Source: Azospira oryzae (lineage in GTDB: Bacteria; Pseudomonadota; Gammaproteobacteria; Burkholderiales; Rhodocyclaceae). From it: DNA of 64,000 bases. Below the pieces are notes generated by a model that worked only from the letters and a program-made list of their open reading frames with translations, was not told the origin of the DNA and made no database searches. The DNA is taken from the NCBI RefSeq assembly GCF_004217225.1, contig NZ_SHKM01000001.1:248001-312000 (forward strand). The letters are read 5' to 3'. A program made the translations under genes and the position numbers. Each line of letters opens with the position of its first letter. Position 1 is the stretch's first letter. This document shows positions 46,049-54,492 of this stretch, piece by piece.

Positions 46049-46527
46049 GGTAGATTAGAAAGAACAATTTTTTGAAGAGTCGCTAGTTTTTTTGACGGAT
46101 CCTTGCCTGATAACGGTGAAATAGAGACGTTTGGCAAGGGTGAAAAATAAGACGATATTTCAGGAAGCTGGAGTCGAGCGTGCTCACACCATTTGTACTC
46201 AATAGGAATCACGATCACATTGTCTCTTGCGTACAAATTATTAATTATTTTCGCGGATAAGTTTTGTGGTTCTTTTGTGGGGCAAAAGGCAGAAAAAATA
46301 TACTTTGGCTCGATTCCATTTTTACCCAGCTCTTCTATTCTCTTTTCATAGGCATCTTCATAGCCATCTTTTCCAAGGTCATCATTTGATTGTGGAAGAA
46401 CAAGAAAGTCATGGTCTCCAAAAGAATATGTGCTGCCTTTGTGGAATCGACTTCTCGAAAACAACTGCTTAATCAAATAAGTTTTGCCCCAGTTTTGAAA
46501 ACCCGTGAGTAAGAAAACTTTGCGCAT
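46045..46527 (-). CDS. Small P-loop NTPase-like protein, first gene of the second island
   Basis: A 160-residue protein opening MRKVFLLTGFQNWGKTYLIKQLF, with a Walker A motif GFQNWGKT; the Trp inside the loop is unusual. SAFCPTKEPQNL and NVIVIPIEYKWCEHARLQ follow, but no certain Walker B or GTPase specificity motif is visible. It may be a small AAA/GTPase-like or nucleotide-binding protein. AT-rich codon use. It starts 13 bases after the repeat at 46540-46736, and its stop overlaps the next gene. Confidence 0.62.
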   Translation of the reverse strand: MRKVFLLTGFQNWGKTYLIKQLFSRSRFHKGSTYSFGDHDFLVLPQSNDDLGKDGYEDAYEKRIEELGKNGIEPKYIFSAFCPTKEPQNLSAKIINNLYARDNVIVIPIEYKWCEHARLQLPEISSYFSPLPNVSISPLSGKDPSKKLATLQKIVLSNLP

Positions 46528-46539
46528 GACTATCCTATT

Positions 46540-46736
46540 CGCTAACGTGAAGTGATGGCATAACTGCCATATAAGCCGGCGGAATGCCGTATAAGCAGAA
46601 AATAGTGGCAGCCTGGGAGGCTTTCATATGCAGAATTTCGTTAGATTGGCAGCAATGCCGCGAGGATAGATGGCAGCCATAAGTGGCACCTGTTCAACGT
46701 CGCGATGATTTTGCCAGTCGGTCAGCTAAATGTCAT
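46540..46736 (-). repeat. Long repeat element, copy B, with attC-like half
   Basis: Homologous to 17336-17542. The half nearest the gene (46540-46647) reads on the minus strand ATCTAACGAAATTC ... CTTCACGTTAGCG: good attC outer cores, with GGCTGCC/GGCAG-type inner pairing. The outer half shares TGACATTTAGCTGACCGACT with copy A. Bases 46737-46823 hold nothing further. Both copies lie directly upstream of the first gene of a low-GC island. Confidence 0.7.
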
Positions 46737-46823
46737 TTTTATGAGCTTTCCCAACGACTTCATGGGGACGCTTTTCCCCACGTCTCCTTCGGTTTCGTTC
46801 AATCCCATCTGTGGCCCGCCAAC

Positions 46824-48227
46824 TCAGCCCCCATCCCCCAGCGGCTTCTCCTCCCGCTTCAACTCATGGGGCCTGGCTCCCAGGTCGTTCCACGGGGTGC
46901 CGTGGCTGCGGGCCTGGGTGAACCAGCGGAGTTTGGCGGCCAGGCGGAACAGCCAGGCGGGGAGGAGGGGGCGGGCCATGGAGGCACTGGCTTCGGGGGG
47001 GATGCCGCGGCCGGCGGCCAGGGCCGGGGCGGCTTGGCGGAGGGCGGCGATCTGCTTGCGGAACATGAAGCCCATGCTGGCCAGGGGCTTGCCGTGCAGC
47101 ACTTCGCCGGCGCCCATGGCCAGGCCGCCGGCCCAGCCGAGTCCGGCGTTGTGGGCGAAGCGGCGCAGCTGGGCCATGGCGGAGCGGTTGTGGGCTGCTT
47201 CCGGGTAGCCGCTGTTGAGCAGGCCTGCGACCCGCTGCAGGCGGCCGGGCTGGGCGGCGATCTGTTCCAGGGCCTTGAGGACCAGGCCCGGCAGGCCGTC
47301 CACGTAGAGGGGGGCGGACACCACCAGCAGCTCGGCTTCGCCCAGGGCGGCCAGGGCGGCGTCGGCGCGGCGGCCGGGCTTGATGAAGTCGATGACGTGC
47401 ACCAGGGTGACGGCGACGCCCTGCCGTTCCAGGTTTTCCGCCAGGCTCCGGGCCAGGGATTCGGAGGTGCTTTCGCCCTTGGGCCGGGCACTGCCCACCA
47501 GCAGGGCGGCGCGCTGCACCGGCGCCGGCGGCAGGGCCGGGTCCGGCGCGCAGGCCCGGGCCAGGGCGTCCGCCGGCGGGTGGTGGGGGAAGGGTTCGCC
47601 GTCGCTGCCGGCCAGGGCCTGGGCGAAGCGGGCGGCCAGGGCTTCCTCCCAGGGGGCGGTGGCGGGGGCCAGCACCAGGGTGTGGAAACGGGGGGCCATG
47701 AGGTTGATGGCGTTGCCGCCGGCGAAGGCGGCGAACAGTTCCCGGGCCGCCGCATCGGGCGCGGCTTCCAGGCCGACGAAGAGCATGGCCGGGTAGCGCT
47801 CGTAGCGGGGCTGGTGGCGGGTGACGCCGACCGATTCGTGGAAGAAGGGGTGGATCACGCCCAGCAGCCGGTCCAGGGCGCCCTTGAGGGAGGGCCGGTA
47901 GCCGCCGTGGAAGAGGGGCGTCACCATCACCGCCAGGTCGGCCTGCTGGAAGGCCTTGGCGATGGCGTTGGCGTCATCCTGGGTGCGGCACAGGCCGGGG
48001 GTCTTGGTCCAGCATTCGAAGTCGCCCAGGCAGGGGGCCAGGCGCACCTCTTCCAGGCGGAAGCGGCTGATCAGGGCGCCGCTGTCGGTGGCCAGGGCGG
48101 CCAGCCGGTCGGCCACCCGGCGGTCGGGGCCGTCGTCGTCGGGGGTGGCGTCGAGGATCAGGATGCGGCGGTCGGCGGCGGGTGTGGTGGGCGGCTGCAT
48201 GGGCGGACGGGGGAATGGAATTGGCAT
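46824..48227 (-). CDS. Tandem flavodoxin-fold NAD(P)H-dependent oxidoreductase-like protein
   Basis: A 467-residue protein with two flavodoxin-like halves. The first (about 20-215) has RILILDATPDDDG, CLGDFECWTKTPGLC and VTPLFHGGYRPSLKGALDRLLG, as in NADPH-dependent FMN reductases; the second (about 235-400) has LLVGSARPKGESTSESLARSL and VVSAPLYVDGLPGLVLKALEQI. The phosphate-binding loop of the first half (ATPDDDGPDR) lacks the usual Ser/Thr pattern, so only the second may bind FMN well. Divergent from the cytochrome operon, sharing a 200-bp promoter region. Start could also be 48200. Confidence 0.72.
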   Translation of the reverse strand: MPIPFPRPPMQPPTTPAADRRILILDATPDDDGPDRRVADRLAALATDSGALISRFRLEEVRLAPCLGDFECWTKTPGLCRTQDDANAIAKAFQQADLAVMVTPLFHGGYRPSLKGALDRLLGVIHPFFHESVGVTRHQPRYERYPAMLFVGLEAAPDAAARELFAAFAGGNAINLMAPRFHTLVLAPATAPWEEALAARFAQALAGSDGEPFPHHPPADALARACAPDPALPPAPVQRAALLVGSARPKGESTSESLARSLAENLERQGVAVTLVHVIDFIKPGRRADAALAALGEAELLVVSAPLYVDGLPGLVLKALEQIAAQPGRLQRVAGLLNSGYPEAAHNRSAMAQLRRFAHNAGLGWAGGLAMGAGEVLHGKPLASMGFMFRKQIAALRQAAPALAAGRGIPPEASASMARPLLPAWLFRLAAKLRWFTQARSHGTPWNDLGARPHELKREEKPLGDGG

Positions 48228-48426
48228 GATGTTGCCATGATCCCGAGGCCGGGGAAATGGCGATGTGCAGCAGGGAGGGCAGGTCGGGGCGCCCAGGACA
48301 AGCGGTTTAGGCAGCCGCCGGCAATAGTGACTTTCGGTTATGGCCCTAACCGGATATCCGAATAGGCGCGGTGGGGCGCCCTCCCTAGACTTGACCCCAA
48401 ACAAACCAAGTACAGGGAGTACAGCC

Positions 48427-50517
48427 ATGACCCATGTCCCATCCGTGCCTGCAGGGGCGCCGGCCGGCGCCTTGACGCGCCTGTGGCGCAGCGCCGCAGC
48501 CACCTTCCTCCTCTCCGCCCTGGCCGCCGCCGGCCTGGGCCGGGCCGAAGCCGCCGATGCCGGCCAGATCGCCCGGGGCGAATACCTGGCCCGCCTGGGC
48601 GACTGCGTTGCCTGCCATACCGCCGAAGGCGGCAAGTCCATGGCCGGCGGCCGGGAACTGGCCACGCCCTTCGGCGTGCTCTTCTCTACCAACATCACGC
48701 CGGACAAGGAAACGGGCATCGGCAACTACACCTTCGCCCAGTTCGACCGGGCCATGCGCAAGGGCGTGGCGGCGGACGGCCACAACCTCTACCCGGCCAT
48801 GCCCTATCCCTCCTACGCCAAGATGACCGGCGAGGACATGCAGGCCCTCTACGCCTACCTGATGCAGGGCCTGGCGCCGGTGAAGCAGGCCAACAAGCCC
48901 ACCGCCATGCGCTGGCCCTTCAACCAGCGCTGGGGCCTTTCCCTGTGGAACTGGGCCTTCCTCGACGCCACGCCTTTCCAGCCCGACGCCGGCAAGGACG
49001 CCACCTGGAACCGGGGCGCCTACCTGGTCCAGGGTCTGGGCCACTGCGGCGCCTGTCACACGCCCCGGGGCATCGCCTTCCAGGAGAAGGCCATGAGCGA
49101 CGCCGGCAGCAAGGGCAAGCACTTCCTCGCCGGGGAGACCGTGGAATCCTGGCGCGCCCTGAGCCTGCGCGGCCTGTGGACGGTGGAGGACACCGCCCTG
49201 TTCCTCAAGACCGGGCAGAACCGCTTCGCCACCGCCTCCGGCAACATGGCCGAGGTCATCCACCACAGCACCCAGCACGTGAAGGACGAGGACCTGGTGG
49301 CCATCGCCACCTATCTCAAGTCCCTGCCCCCGGGCGAGCATGAGCTGCCGGCCCCCAGCGTGCCCCGCAGCGAGGTGGCGGGCAAGGTGCCGGGCAATCT
49401 CTTCAACTCCCGCGGCGGCCTGGCCTACGTGCAGTTCTGCGGCGACTGCCACCGCCAGGACGGCAACGGCGTCAGCAAGATCTTCCCGCCCCTGGCCGGC
49501 AACCCGGCGGTGACGGCGAAGGACCCGGCCACCCTGCTGCACATCACCCTCACCGGCTGGAAGACCGCCTCTACGGCGGCCCATCCCCGGGTATTCACCA
49601 TGCCCGGCTTTGCCCGCCTCAACGACCAGGAACTGGCCGAGCTGATCACCTTCGTCCGCAGCAGCTGGGGCAACGGCGGCGAAGCCGTGACCGCCTCCCA
49701 GGTGAAGAAGATGCGGGCCGAAGTGGTGAAGCAGGACCCCAAGGCCATCGACAACAGCAAGTTCGAGACGCCGCGTCTGGCCGACATGCTGGCCAAGCCC
49801 AACGCCGAACAGCTGGTGCGCGGCATGCGTCTGCACCTGGAAACCAAGGACCTGCTGCCCAACCATGTGGGTGACCAGCTCAACTGCACCAGCTGCCACC
49901 TCAATGCCGGCACCGTGGCCGACGGCTCGCCCTTCGTCGGCGTCTCCGCCTTCTTCCCCAGCTACGCGCCCCGGGCCGGCCGCATCATCACCCTGGAGGA
50001 CCGCATCAATGGTTGTTTCAAGCGCTCCATGAACGGCAAGCCCCTGCCCGTGGAGTCGGCGGACATGAAGGCCATGGTCGCCTACTTCGACTGGATGAAG
50101 GGCGCCACCAAGCCGGAAGACAAGGTGCCGGGGCGCGGCATCGGCAAGATCGACCGTTCCCTGAAGCCCAACAGCGACAACGGCAAGAAGATCTACGCCG
50201 AGCAGTGCGCCGTGTGCCACGGCGAGAACGGCGAAGGCCTCAAGTCCGCCGACGGCAAGATGGTCTATCCGCCGCTGTGGGGCGACGAGTCCTTCAACAT
50301 CGGCGCCGGCATGGCCCGCACCTATACCGCCGCCGCCTTCGTCAAACGCAACATGCCCATCGGCTTCCACGGCAAGTTCCCCCTGGGCCAGGGCGGCCTC
50401 TCCGACCAGGAGGCCCTGGACGTGGCCGAGTACTTCAGCCACCAGCCCCGCCCGGACTTCCCCGAAAAGGTGAAGGACTGGCCCAATGGCAAGAAGCCGG
50501 AGGACGCCCGCTACTGA
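48427..50517 (+). CDS. Pentaheme c-type cytochrome: AdhB-like triheme part fused to TsdA-like diheme part
   Basis: A 696-residue exported protein (signal to about residue 42). Five heme sites: CVACH (60), CGACH (207), CGDCH (338), CTSCH (487), CAVCH (594). The first three and their spacing (GEYLARLGDCVACHT, STNITPDKETGIGNYTFAQF, AYLVQGLGHCGACHTPRG) match cytochrome subunits of membrane alcohol/gluconate dehydrogenases. The last two match thiosulfate dehydrogenase TsdA, including the axial-ligand Cys in RINGCFKRSMNGKPLP. Likely transfers electrons between a thiosulfate/tetrathionate site and a multiheme wire. First of a three-cytochrome operon. Confidence 0.85.
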   Translation: MTHVPSVPAGAPAGALTRLWRSAAATFLLSALAAAGLGRAEAADAGQIARGEYLARLGDCVACHTAEGGKSMAGGRELATPFGVLFSTNITPDKETGIGNYTFAQFDRAMRKGVAADGHNLYPAMPYPSYAKMTGEDMQALYAYLMQGLAPVKQANKPTAMRWPFNQRWGLSLWNWAFLDATPFQPDAGKDATWNRGAYLVQGLGHCGACHTPRGIAFQEKAMSDAGSKGKHFLAGETVESWRALSLRGLWTVEDTALFLKTGQNRFATASGNMAEVIHHSTQHVKDEDLVAIATYLKSLPPGEHELPAPSVPRSEVAGKVPGNLFNSRGGLAYVQFCGDCHRQDGNGVSKIFPPLAGNPAVTAKDPATLLHITLTGWKTASTAAHPRVFTMPGFARLNDQELAELITFVRSSWGNGGEAVTASQVKKMRAEVVKQDPKAIDNSKFETPRLADMLAKPNAEQLVRGMRLHLETKDLLPNHVGDQLNCTSCHLNAGTVADGSPFVGVSAFFPSYAPRAGRIITLEDRINGCFKRSMNGKPLPVESADMKAMVAYFDWMKGATKPEDKVPGRGIGKIDRSLKPNSDNGKKIYAEQCAVCHGENGEGLKSADGKMVYPPLWGDESFNIGAGMARTYTAAAFVKRNMPIGFHGKFPLGQGGLSDQEALDVAEYFSHQPRPDFPEKVKDWPNGKKPEDARY

Positions 50518-50563
50518 GGCCCCCCCTTCATCCAGCTTTCCGACCCGCCTTGAGCCTGAGGCT

Positions 50564-50590
50564 GCCGCCCCCTCCCGGGGCGGCTTTTTT
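50564..50590 (+). terminator. Hairpin after the pentaheme gene
   Basis: GCCGCCCC pairs with GGGGCGGC, followed by TTTTTT. It may attenuate transcription between the first and second cytochrome genes, 130 bases before the next start, or end the first unit. Confidence 0.75.
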
Positions 50591-50718
50591 CCGGGGGGCG
50601 GATCGAGATTGACGTAGCCGAGGAGAAACCCGACTCCCAGCCATCTGCATATGCATTCAGAATAGAGAGCGCCCGACCGCTCCGTCACTCATTCCCGAAC
50701 TTCGAGAGGAGATACCCC

Positions 50719-51453
50719 ATGAGAAAACTGATTACCCCGCTGCTCTCCGGCCTCCTGTTGCTGCCGGCGCTGCTGCCCCTGTCGGCCCAGGCTGTCGACG
50801 GCAGCGACATCATGCAGAAGGGCGGCGCCAATCCGGCGGCCATGCCCTGCATCACCTGTCACGGCACCGACGGCAAGGGCATGGCCGCCGCCGGCTTTCC
50901 GCGCCTGGCGGGCCTGCCCGAGGCCTACATCGCCAAGCAGCTGGCCGATTTCAAGGCCGGCCGCCGGGAGAATGCGGTGATGCAGCCCATCGCCCAGTCC
51001 CTCACGCCTGAGGAAGTGGCGGCCGTGGCCAAGGCCTACGCCGAGCTGCCCAAGGTCAATATCAAGCCCGGCCCGGTGGAGCGGCCCCAGCCCGGCAGCG
51101 GCGCCTGGATCGCCCTGCGCGGCGCCTGGGAGCGCAACATCCCCGAATGCACCCTGTGTCATGGTCCCGCCGGCGTCGGCGTGGGCGACACCTTCCCGCC
51201 CCTGGCAGGCCAGTCCGCTCTCTACATCGAGAACCAGCTGAAAGCCTGGCGCGGCACCAAGGCCGTGGCCGCGACCCGCAAAACCAAGGCGGTGGCCGCC
51301 GTGCCGCCCAGCCGCCGCAACGACCCCAACGGGCTCATGGCTCACATCGCCGTGGATCTGAGCGAAGCCGAGATCAAGGCCGTGTCCGACTATTTCGCCG
51401 GCCTGGGGGAATCCAAGGAAGCCTTCGACGAAAGCCAGCATCGCCTGCGCTGA
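50719..51453 (+). CDS. Diheme cytochrome c, c4-type (TsdB-like)
   Basis: A 244-residue periplasmic protein (signal to about 25, SAQA-VD). Two c4-like domains with CITCH (about 45) and CTLCH (about 141), each preceded by small helices and followed by Met-containing ligand regions (GFPRLAGLPEAYIAKQLADFKAG, TFPPLAGQSALYIENQLKAWRG). c4-like TsdB is the usual electron acceptor of TsdA, encoded directly downstream. An inserted KAVAATRKTKAVAA segment is unusual. AGAGGAG precedes the ATG. Confidence 0.85.
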   Translation: MRKLITPLLSGLLLLPALLPLSAQAVDGSDIMQKGGANPAAMPCITCHGTDGKGMAAAGFPRLAGLPEAYIAKQLADFKAGRRENAVMQPIAQSLTPEEVAAVAKAYAELPKVNIKPGPVERPQPGSGAWIALRGAWERNIPECTLCHGPAGVGVGDTFPPLAGQSALYIENQLKAWRGTKAVAATRKTKAVAAVPPSRRNDPNGLMAHIAVDLSEAEIKAVSDYFAGLGESKEAFDESQHRLR

Positions 51454-51489
51454 GACGAACGTTCCCCCTACATCGAAAGGATTCCCGCC

Positions 51490-52443
51490 ATGAAAAACGC
51501 CAAGATTCTTGCCGCCCTGCTGGGCAGCATCTGCCTGTTCGCCGGTATCGCCCAGGCAGCCGACACCGCCAACACTCTCCGTAATTCCCGCCTGGACGAC
51601 CAGACCCAGCTGCCCAAGGCCCCGGCCAAGCCGGTGAGCCAGCAGTACTTCCAGCCCCCGGCCGACACCGACATTCCCAACAACGCCTTCGGCGAGTTGG
51701 TGCGCCGGGGCCAGGACCTGTTCATGAACACCAAGGCCCTGGCGCCCGAATACGTGGGCAACGAGATGAACTGCGTGAACTGCCACATCGACCGGGGCCG
51801 CAAGGCCAACTCGGCGCCCCTGTGGGCGGCCTATCCCATGTATCCGGCCTACCGCAAGAAAAACAACAAGGTGAATACCTATGTGGAGCGCATGCAGGGC
51901 TGCTTCCAGTTCAGCATGAACGGCAAGCCGCCGGCGGCCGACAGCGAAATCCTCACCGCCCTCACCACCTACGCCTACTGGCTGTCCACCGGCGCCCCCA
52001 CGGGCAAGGCCCTGCCGGGACGGGGCTTCGACGAGCCGCCGCCGCCCAAGGGCGGCTACGACATCGCCCGGGGCAAGGCGGTCTATGAGAAGCAGTGCCA
52101 GCTGTGCCACGGCGAAAACGGCGAGGGCAAGAAGGTGGGCGTCACCTCCGTCTTCCCCGCCCTGTGGGGCAAGGACTCCTACAACTGGGGCGCCGGCATG
52201 CACCGCATCAACACCGCCGCCGGCTTCATCCAGCACAACATGCCCCTGGGCCGGGGCGAGACCCTCTCGGACCAGGAGGCCTGGGACGTGGCCGCCTACA
52301 TCAATTCCCACGAGCGGCCCCAGGACCCGCGCCTGGTGAACGGCAGCATCGACGAGACACGCAAGCGCTACCACGCCGACGACGGTGTCAATCTCTACGG
52401 CGTGGTGGTGAACGGCAAGAAGCTGGGGCAGGGCGTGCAGTAG
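51490..52443 (+). CDS. tsdA: Thiosulfate dehydrogenase / tetrathionate-type diheme cytochrome TsdA
   Basis: A 317-residue exported protein (signal IAQA-AD). Heme sites CVNCH (about 96) and CQLCH (about 200); between them RMQGCFQFSMNGKPPAADS has the Cys that ligates the active-site heme in TsdA, and GRGFD and YDIARGKAVYEKQCQLCHGENGEGKK follow. TsdA couples two thiosulfate to tetrathionate, and some members run in reverse. GAAAGGATTCC precedes the ATG. It is 37 bases after the c4 gene. Confidence 0.83.
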   Translation: MKNAKILAALLGSICLFAGIAQAADTANTLRNSRLDDQTQLPKAPAKPVSQQYFQPPADTDIPNNAFGELVRRGQDLFMNTKALAPEYVGNEMNCVNCHIDRGRKANSAPLWAAYPMYPAYRKKNNKVNTYVERMQGCFQFSMNGKPPAADSEILTALTTYAYWLSTGAPTGKALPGRGFDEPPPPKGGYDIARGKAVYEKQCQLCHGENGEGKKVGVTSVFPALWGKDSYNWGAGMHRINTAAGFIQHNMPLGRGETLSDQEAWDVAAYINSHERPQDPRLVNGSIDETRKRYHADDGVNLYGVVVNGKKLGQGVQ

Positions 52444-52473
52444 GCCCGGCCGTTTCCCTTATCCCCAACCCCC

Positions 52474-52506
52474 GGAAAGGGGCCATGACAGCCCCCTTTC
52501 CTTTTC
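52474..52506 (+). terminator. Terminator of the cytochrome operon
   Basis: GGAAAGGGG pairs with CCCCTTTCC, followed by TTTTC. It lies between the tsdA stop and the convergent SDR gene. Confidence 0.8.
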
Positions 52507-52543
52507 GCAGCCGTACCGCTCCAGGGACGGCTGTTTTTTTGGC

Positions 52544-53299
52544 TCAGAGGAACATGCCGCCGGAAGCCTCGATGCGCTGGGCGGTGATCCAGCCCGTCTC
52601 CTCCGACAGCAGGGCGGCCACGGCATGGCCGATGTCGTCCGGCTGGCCGACCCGGCCCAGGGCGGTCTGGGCGGCGATGAAGGCGTTGAGCTGGGCGTTG
52701 TCGCGCACGGCGCCGCCGCCGAAGTCGGTCTCGATGGCGCCGGGGGCCAGCACATTGACGGCGATGCCCCGGGGCCCGAGTTCCTTGGCCAGGTAGCGGG
52801 TCAACACCTCGATGCCGCCCTTCATGCTGGCGTAGGCGGCGTAGCCGGGCAGGGCGAAGCGGGCCAGGCCGGTGGAGACGTTGAGGATGCGCCCGCCGTC
52901 GTTGAGCAGGGGCAGCAGGGCCTGGGTGAGGAAGAAGGGCCCTTTCAGGTGGGTGTTCATGAGCAGGTCGAACTGGGCCTCCGTGGTCTCGGCGAAAGCG
53001 GCGTTGATGCCCATGCCGGCGTTGTTCACCAGGAAGTCGAAACGCTCCCGCCGCCAGGTCCCGGCCAGGGCCTGGCGCACCGCCTCGGCGAAGGCGGGGA
53101 AGCCGGCGGCTTCATCTACCGCCAGGGGCAGGGCCATGGCGCGGCGGCCCAGGGCCTCGATCTGGGCGACGACGGCAGCTGCCTCGTCGGCCCGGCTGCG
53201 GTAGGTGAGGATGATGTCCACGCCGCGGGCGGCGAGCTTGAGGGCGGCGTTGCGGCCCAGGCCCCGGCTGCCGCCGGTGATGAGTGCGATCTTGGTCAT
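52544..53299 (-). CDS. Short-chain dehydrogenase/reductase
   Basis: A 251-residue classical SDR. Cofactor loop ITGGSRGLGRNAA (TGxxxGxG), NNAGMGINA, catalytic Ser in NVSTGLA, Tyr/Lys in YASMKGG (YxxxK), and PGAIETDF. The Arg in TYRSR after strand beta-2 suggests NADPH. Substrate unknown. Divergent from a LysR regulator over 130 bases, which probably controls it. Confidence 0.93.
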   Translation of the reverse strand: MTKIALITGGSRGLGRNAALKLAARGVDIILTYRSRADEAAAVVAQIEALGRRAMALPLAVDEAAGFPAFAEAVRQALAGTWRRERFDFLVNNAGMGINAAFAETTEAQFDLLMNTHLKGPFFLTQALLPLLNDGGRILNVSTGLARFALPGYAAYASMKGGIEVLTRYLAKELGPRGIAVNVLAPGAIETDFGGGAVRDNAQLNAFIAAQTALGRVGQPDDIGHAVAALLSEETGWITAQRIEASGGMFL

Positions 53300-53432
53300 G
53301 TCTGGCTCCTTGAAGATGGGGGAGGGCCGGCCCTGGGGCCGACCGTGGAAGCCAGTCTATTGATCGAAAAGTTCCGGATAAATACGCTTGATTTGTTTAG
53401 ACTGTTCGTCATTCATAGACAATGAGGGCGCC

Positions 53433-54350
53433 ATGGACCAGCTCGACGCCATGCAAATCTTCCTGCGGGTGGCTGAACTGGCCAGCTTCACCCAGGCCGC
53501 CGACAGCCTGGGCCTGCCCAAGGCCAGCATTTCCGCCGCCGTGCAACGGCTGGAGAGCCAGCTCGGCGCCCGCCTCCTGCACCGCACCACCCGCCGGGTG
53601 CAGCTGACCCAGGACGGCCAGGCCTACTACGAGCGCAGCCGGGACCTGCTGGCGGACATGGAGGAACTGCAGACCATGTTCCGCCGCGACGAAGCCCAGC
53701 TCAGCGGCCGCCTGCGGGTGGACATGCCGGCCGGGACGGCGCGCCACGCGGTCATGCCCCGGCTGCCGGAGTTTCTCGAACGGCACCCGGGGCTGGAGGT
53801 GGAAGTGAGCAGCACCGACCGCCGCGTGGACCTGGTGCGGGAAGGCTTCGACTGCGTGCTGCGGGTCGGCGCCCTGGGGGATTCCTCCCTGGTGGCCCGA
53901 CCCCTGGGCCAGCTGCGCCAGCTCAACCTGGCCAGCCCGGCCTACCTGGAACGGCACGGCACGCCCCATTACCTGGAAGACCTGGCCGCCCACCGGCTGA
54001 TCCATTACGTCCCCATCCTGGGGGGCAAGTCCCCCGGCTTCGAATACGTGGACGGGGCCGGGGAGCTGCGCCGCATCCCCATGGCCGGGGCGGTGACGGT
54101 GAACAATTCGGACGCCTACACCGCCGCCTGCCTGGCCGGCCTGGGCCTCATCCAGGTGCCGCTGGCGGGCATGCAGGCCCTGCTGCAGGCTGGTCTGCTA
54201 GTGCCGGTGCTGCCCGGGTTCAACGCCCCGCCCATGCCGGTGCATCTCCTCTATGCCAACCGCCGCCACCTGCCGCGCCGGGTGCGGGTCTTTATGGACT
54301 GGCTGGTGGAGGTGATGGCGGACTATGCCGGCGGCGAGGCGGCGGGATGA
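53433..54350 (+). CDS. LysR-family transcriptional regulator
   Basis: A 305-residue LysR protein of the CrgA/DmlR type. HTH MQIFLRVAELASFTQAADSLGLPKASISAAVQRLE, then LSGRLRVDMPAGTARHAVMPRLPEFL and the substrate domain to the end. GAGGGCGCC precedes the ATG. It is divergent from the SDR gene, the usual arrangement for SDR control. Directly downstream is a six-unit minisatellite. Confidence 0.92.
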   Translation: MDQLDAMQIFLRVAELASFTQAADSLGLPKASISAAVQRLESQLGARLLHRTTRRVQLTQDGQAYYERSRDLLADMEELQTMFRRDEAQLSGRLRVDMPAGTARHAVMPRLPEFLERHPGLEVEVSSTDRRVDLVREGFDCVLRVGALGDSSLVARPLGQLRQLNLASPAYLERHGTPHYLEDLAAHRLIHYVPILGGKSPGFEYVDGAGELRRIPMAGAVTVNNSDAYTAACLAGLGLIQVPLAGMQALLQAGLLVPVLPGFNAPPMPVHLLYANRRHLPRRVRVFMDWLVEVMADYAGGEAAG

Positions 54351-54370
54351 GGGCGGTGCTGGGGCAGGAA

Positions 54371-54460
54371 GCGGTGATGCAGGAGGCGGTGATGCAGGAA
54401 GCGGTGATGCAGGAAGCGGTGATGCAGGAAGCGGTGATGCAGGAAGCGGTGATGCAGGAA
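54371..54460. repeat. 15-bp minisatellite, six units
   Basis: The unit GCGGTGATGCAGGAA is repeated six times in a row (first copy ends GAG), with a partial unit just before. It is between the LysR stop and the TraB gene, 10-110 bases from each. Units are near-identical, a sign of recent expansion. A frame on the plus strand would read repeated EAVMQ. Confidence 0.93.
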
Positions 54461-54492
54461 GGAGCGGGCCACCTGAGCCGCCCCGGCCGCCT

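Noticed and set aside
48385-50688. A 767-codon minus-strand frame opposite the pentaheme cytochrome
   Set aside because: Antisense shadow; the plus strand has five CxxCH sites and a signal peptide.
54371-54460. CRISPR-like array
   Set aside because: Units are directly adjacent with no spacers and only 15 bp long; it is a minisatellite.
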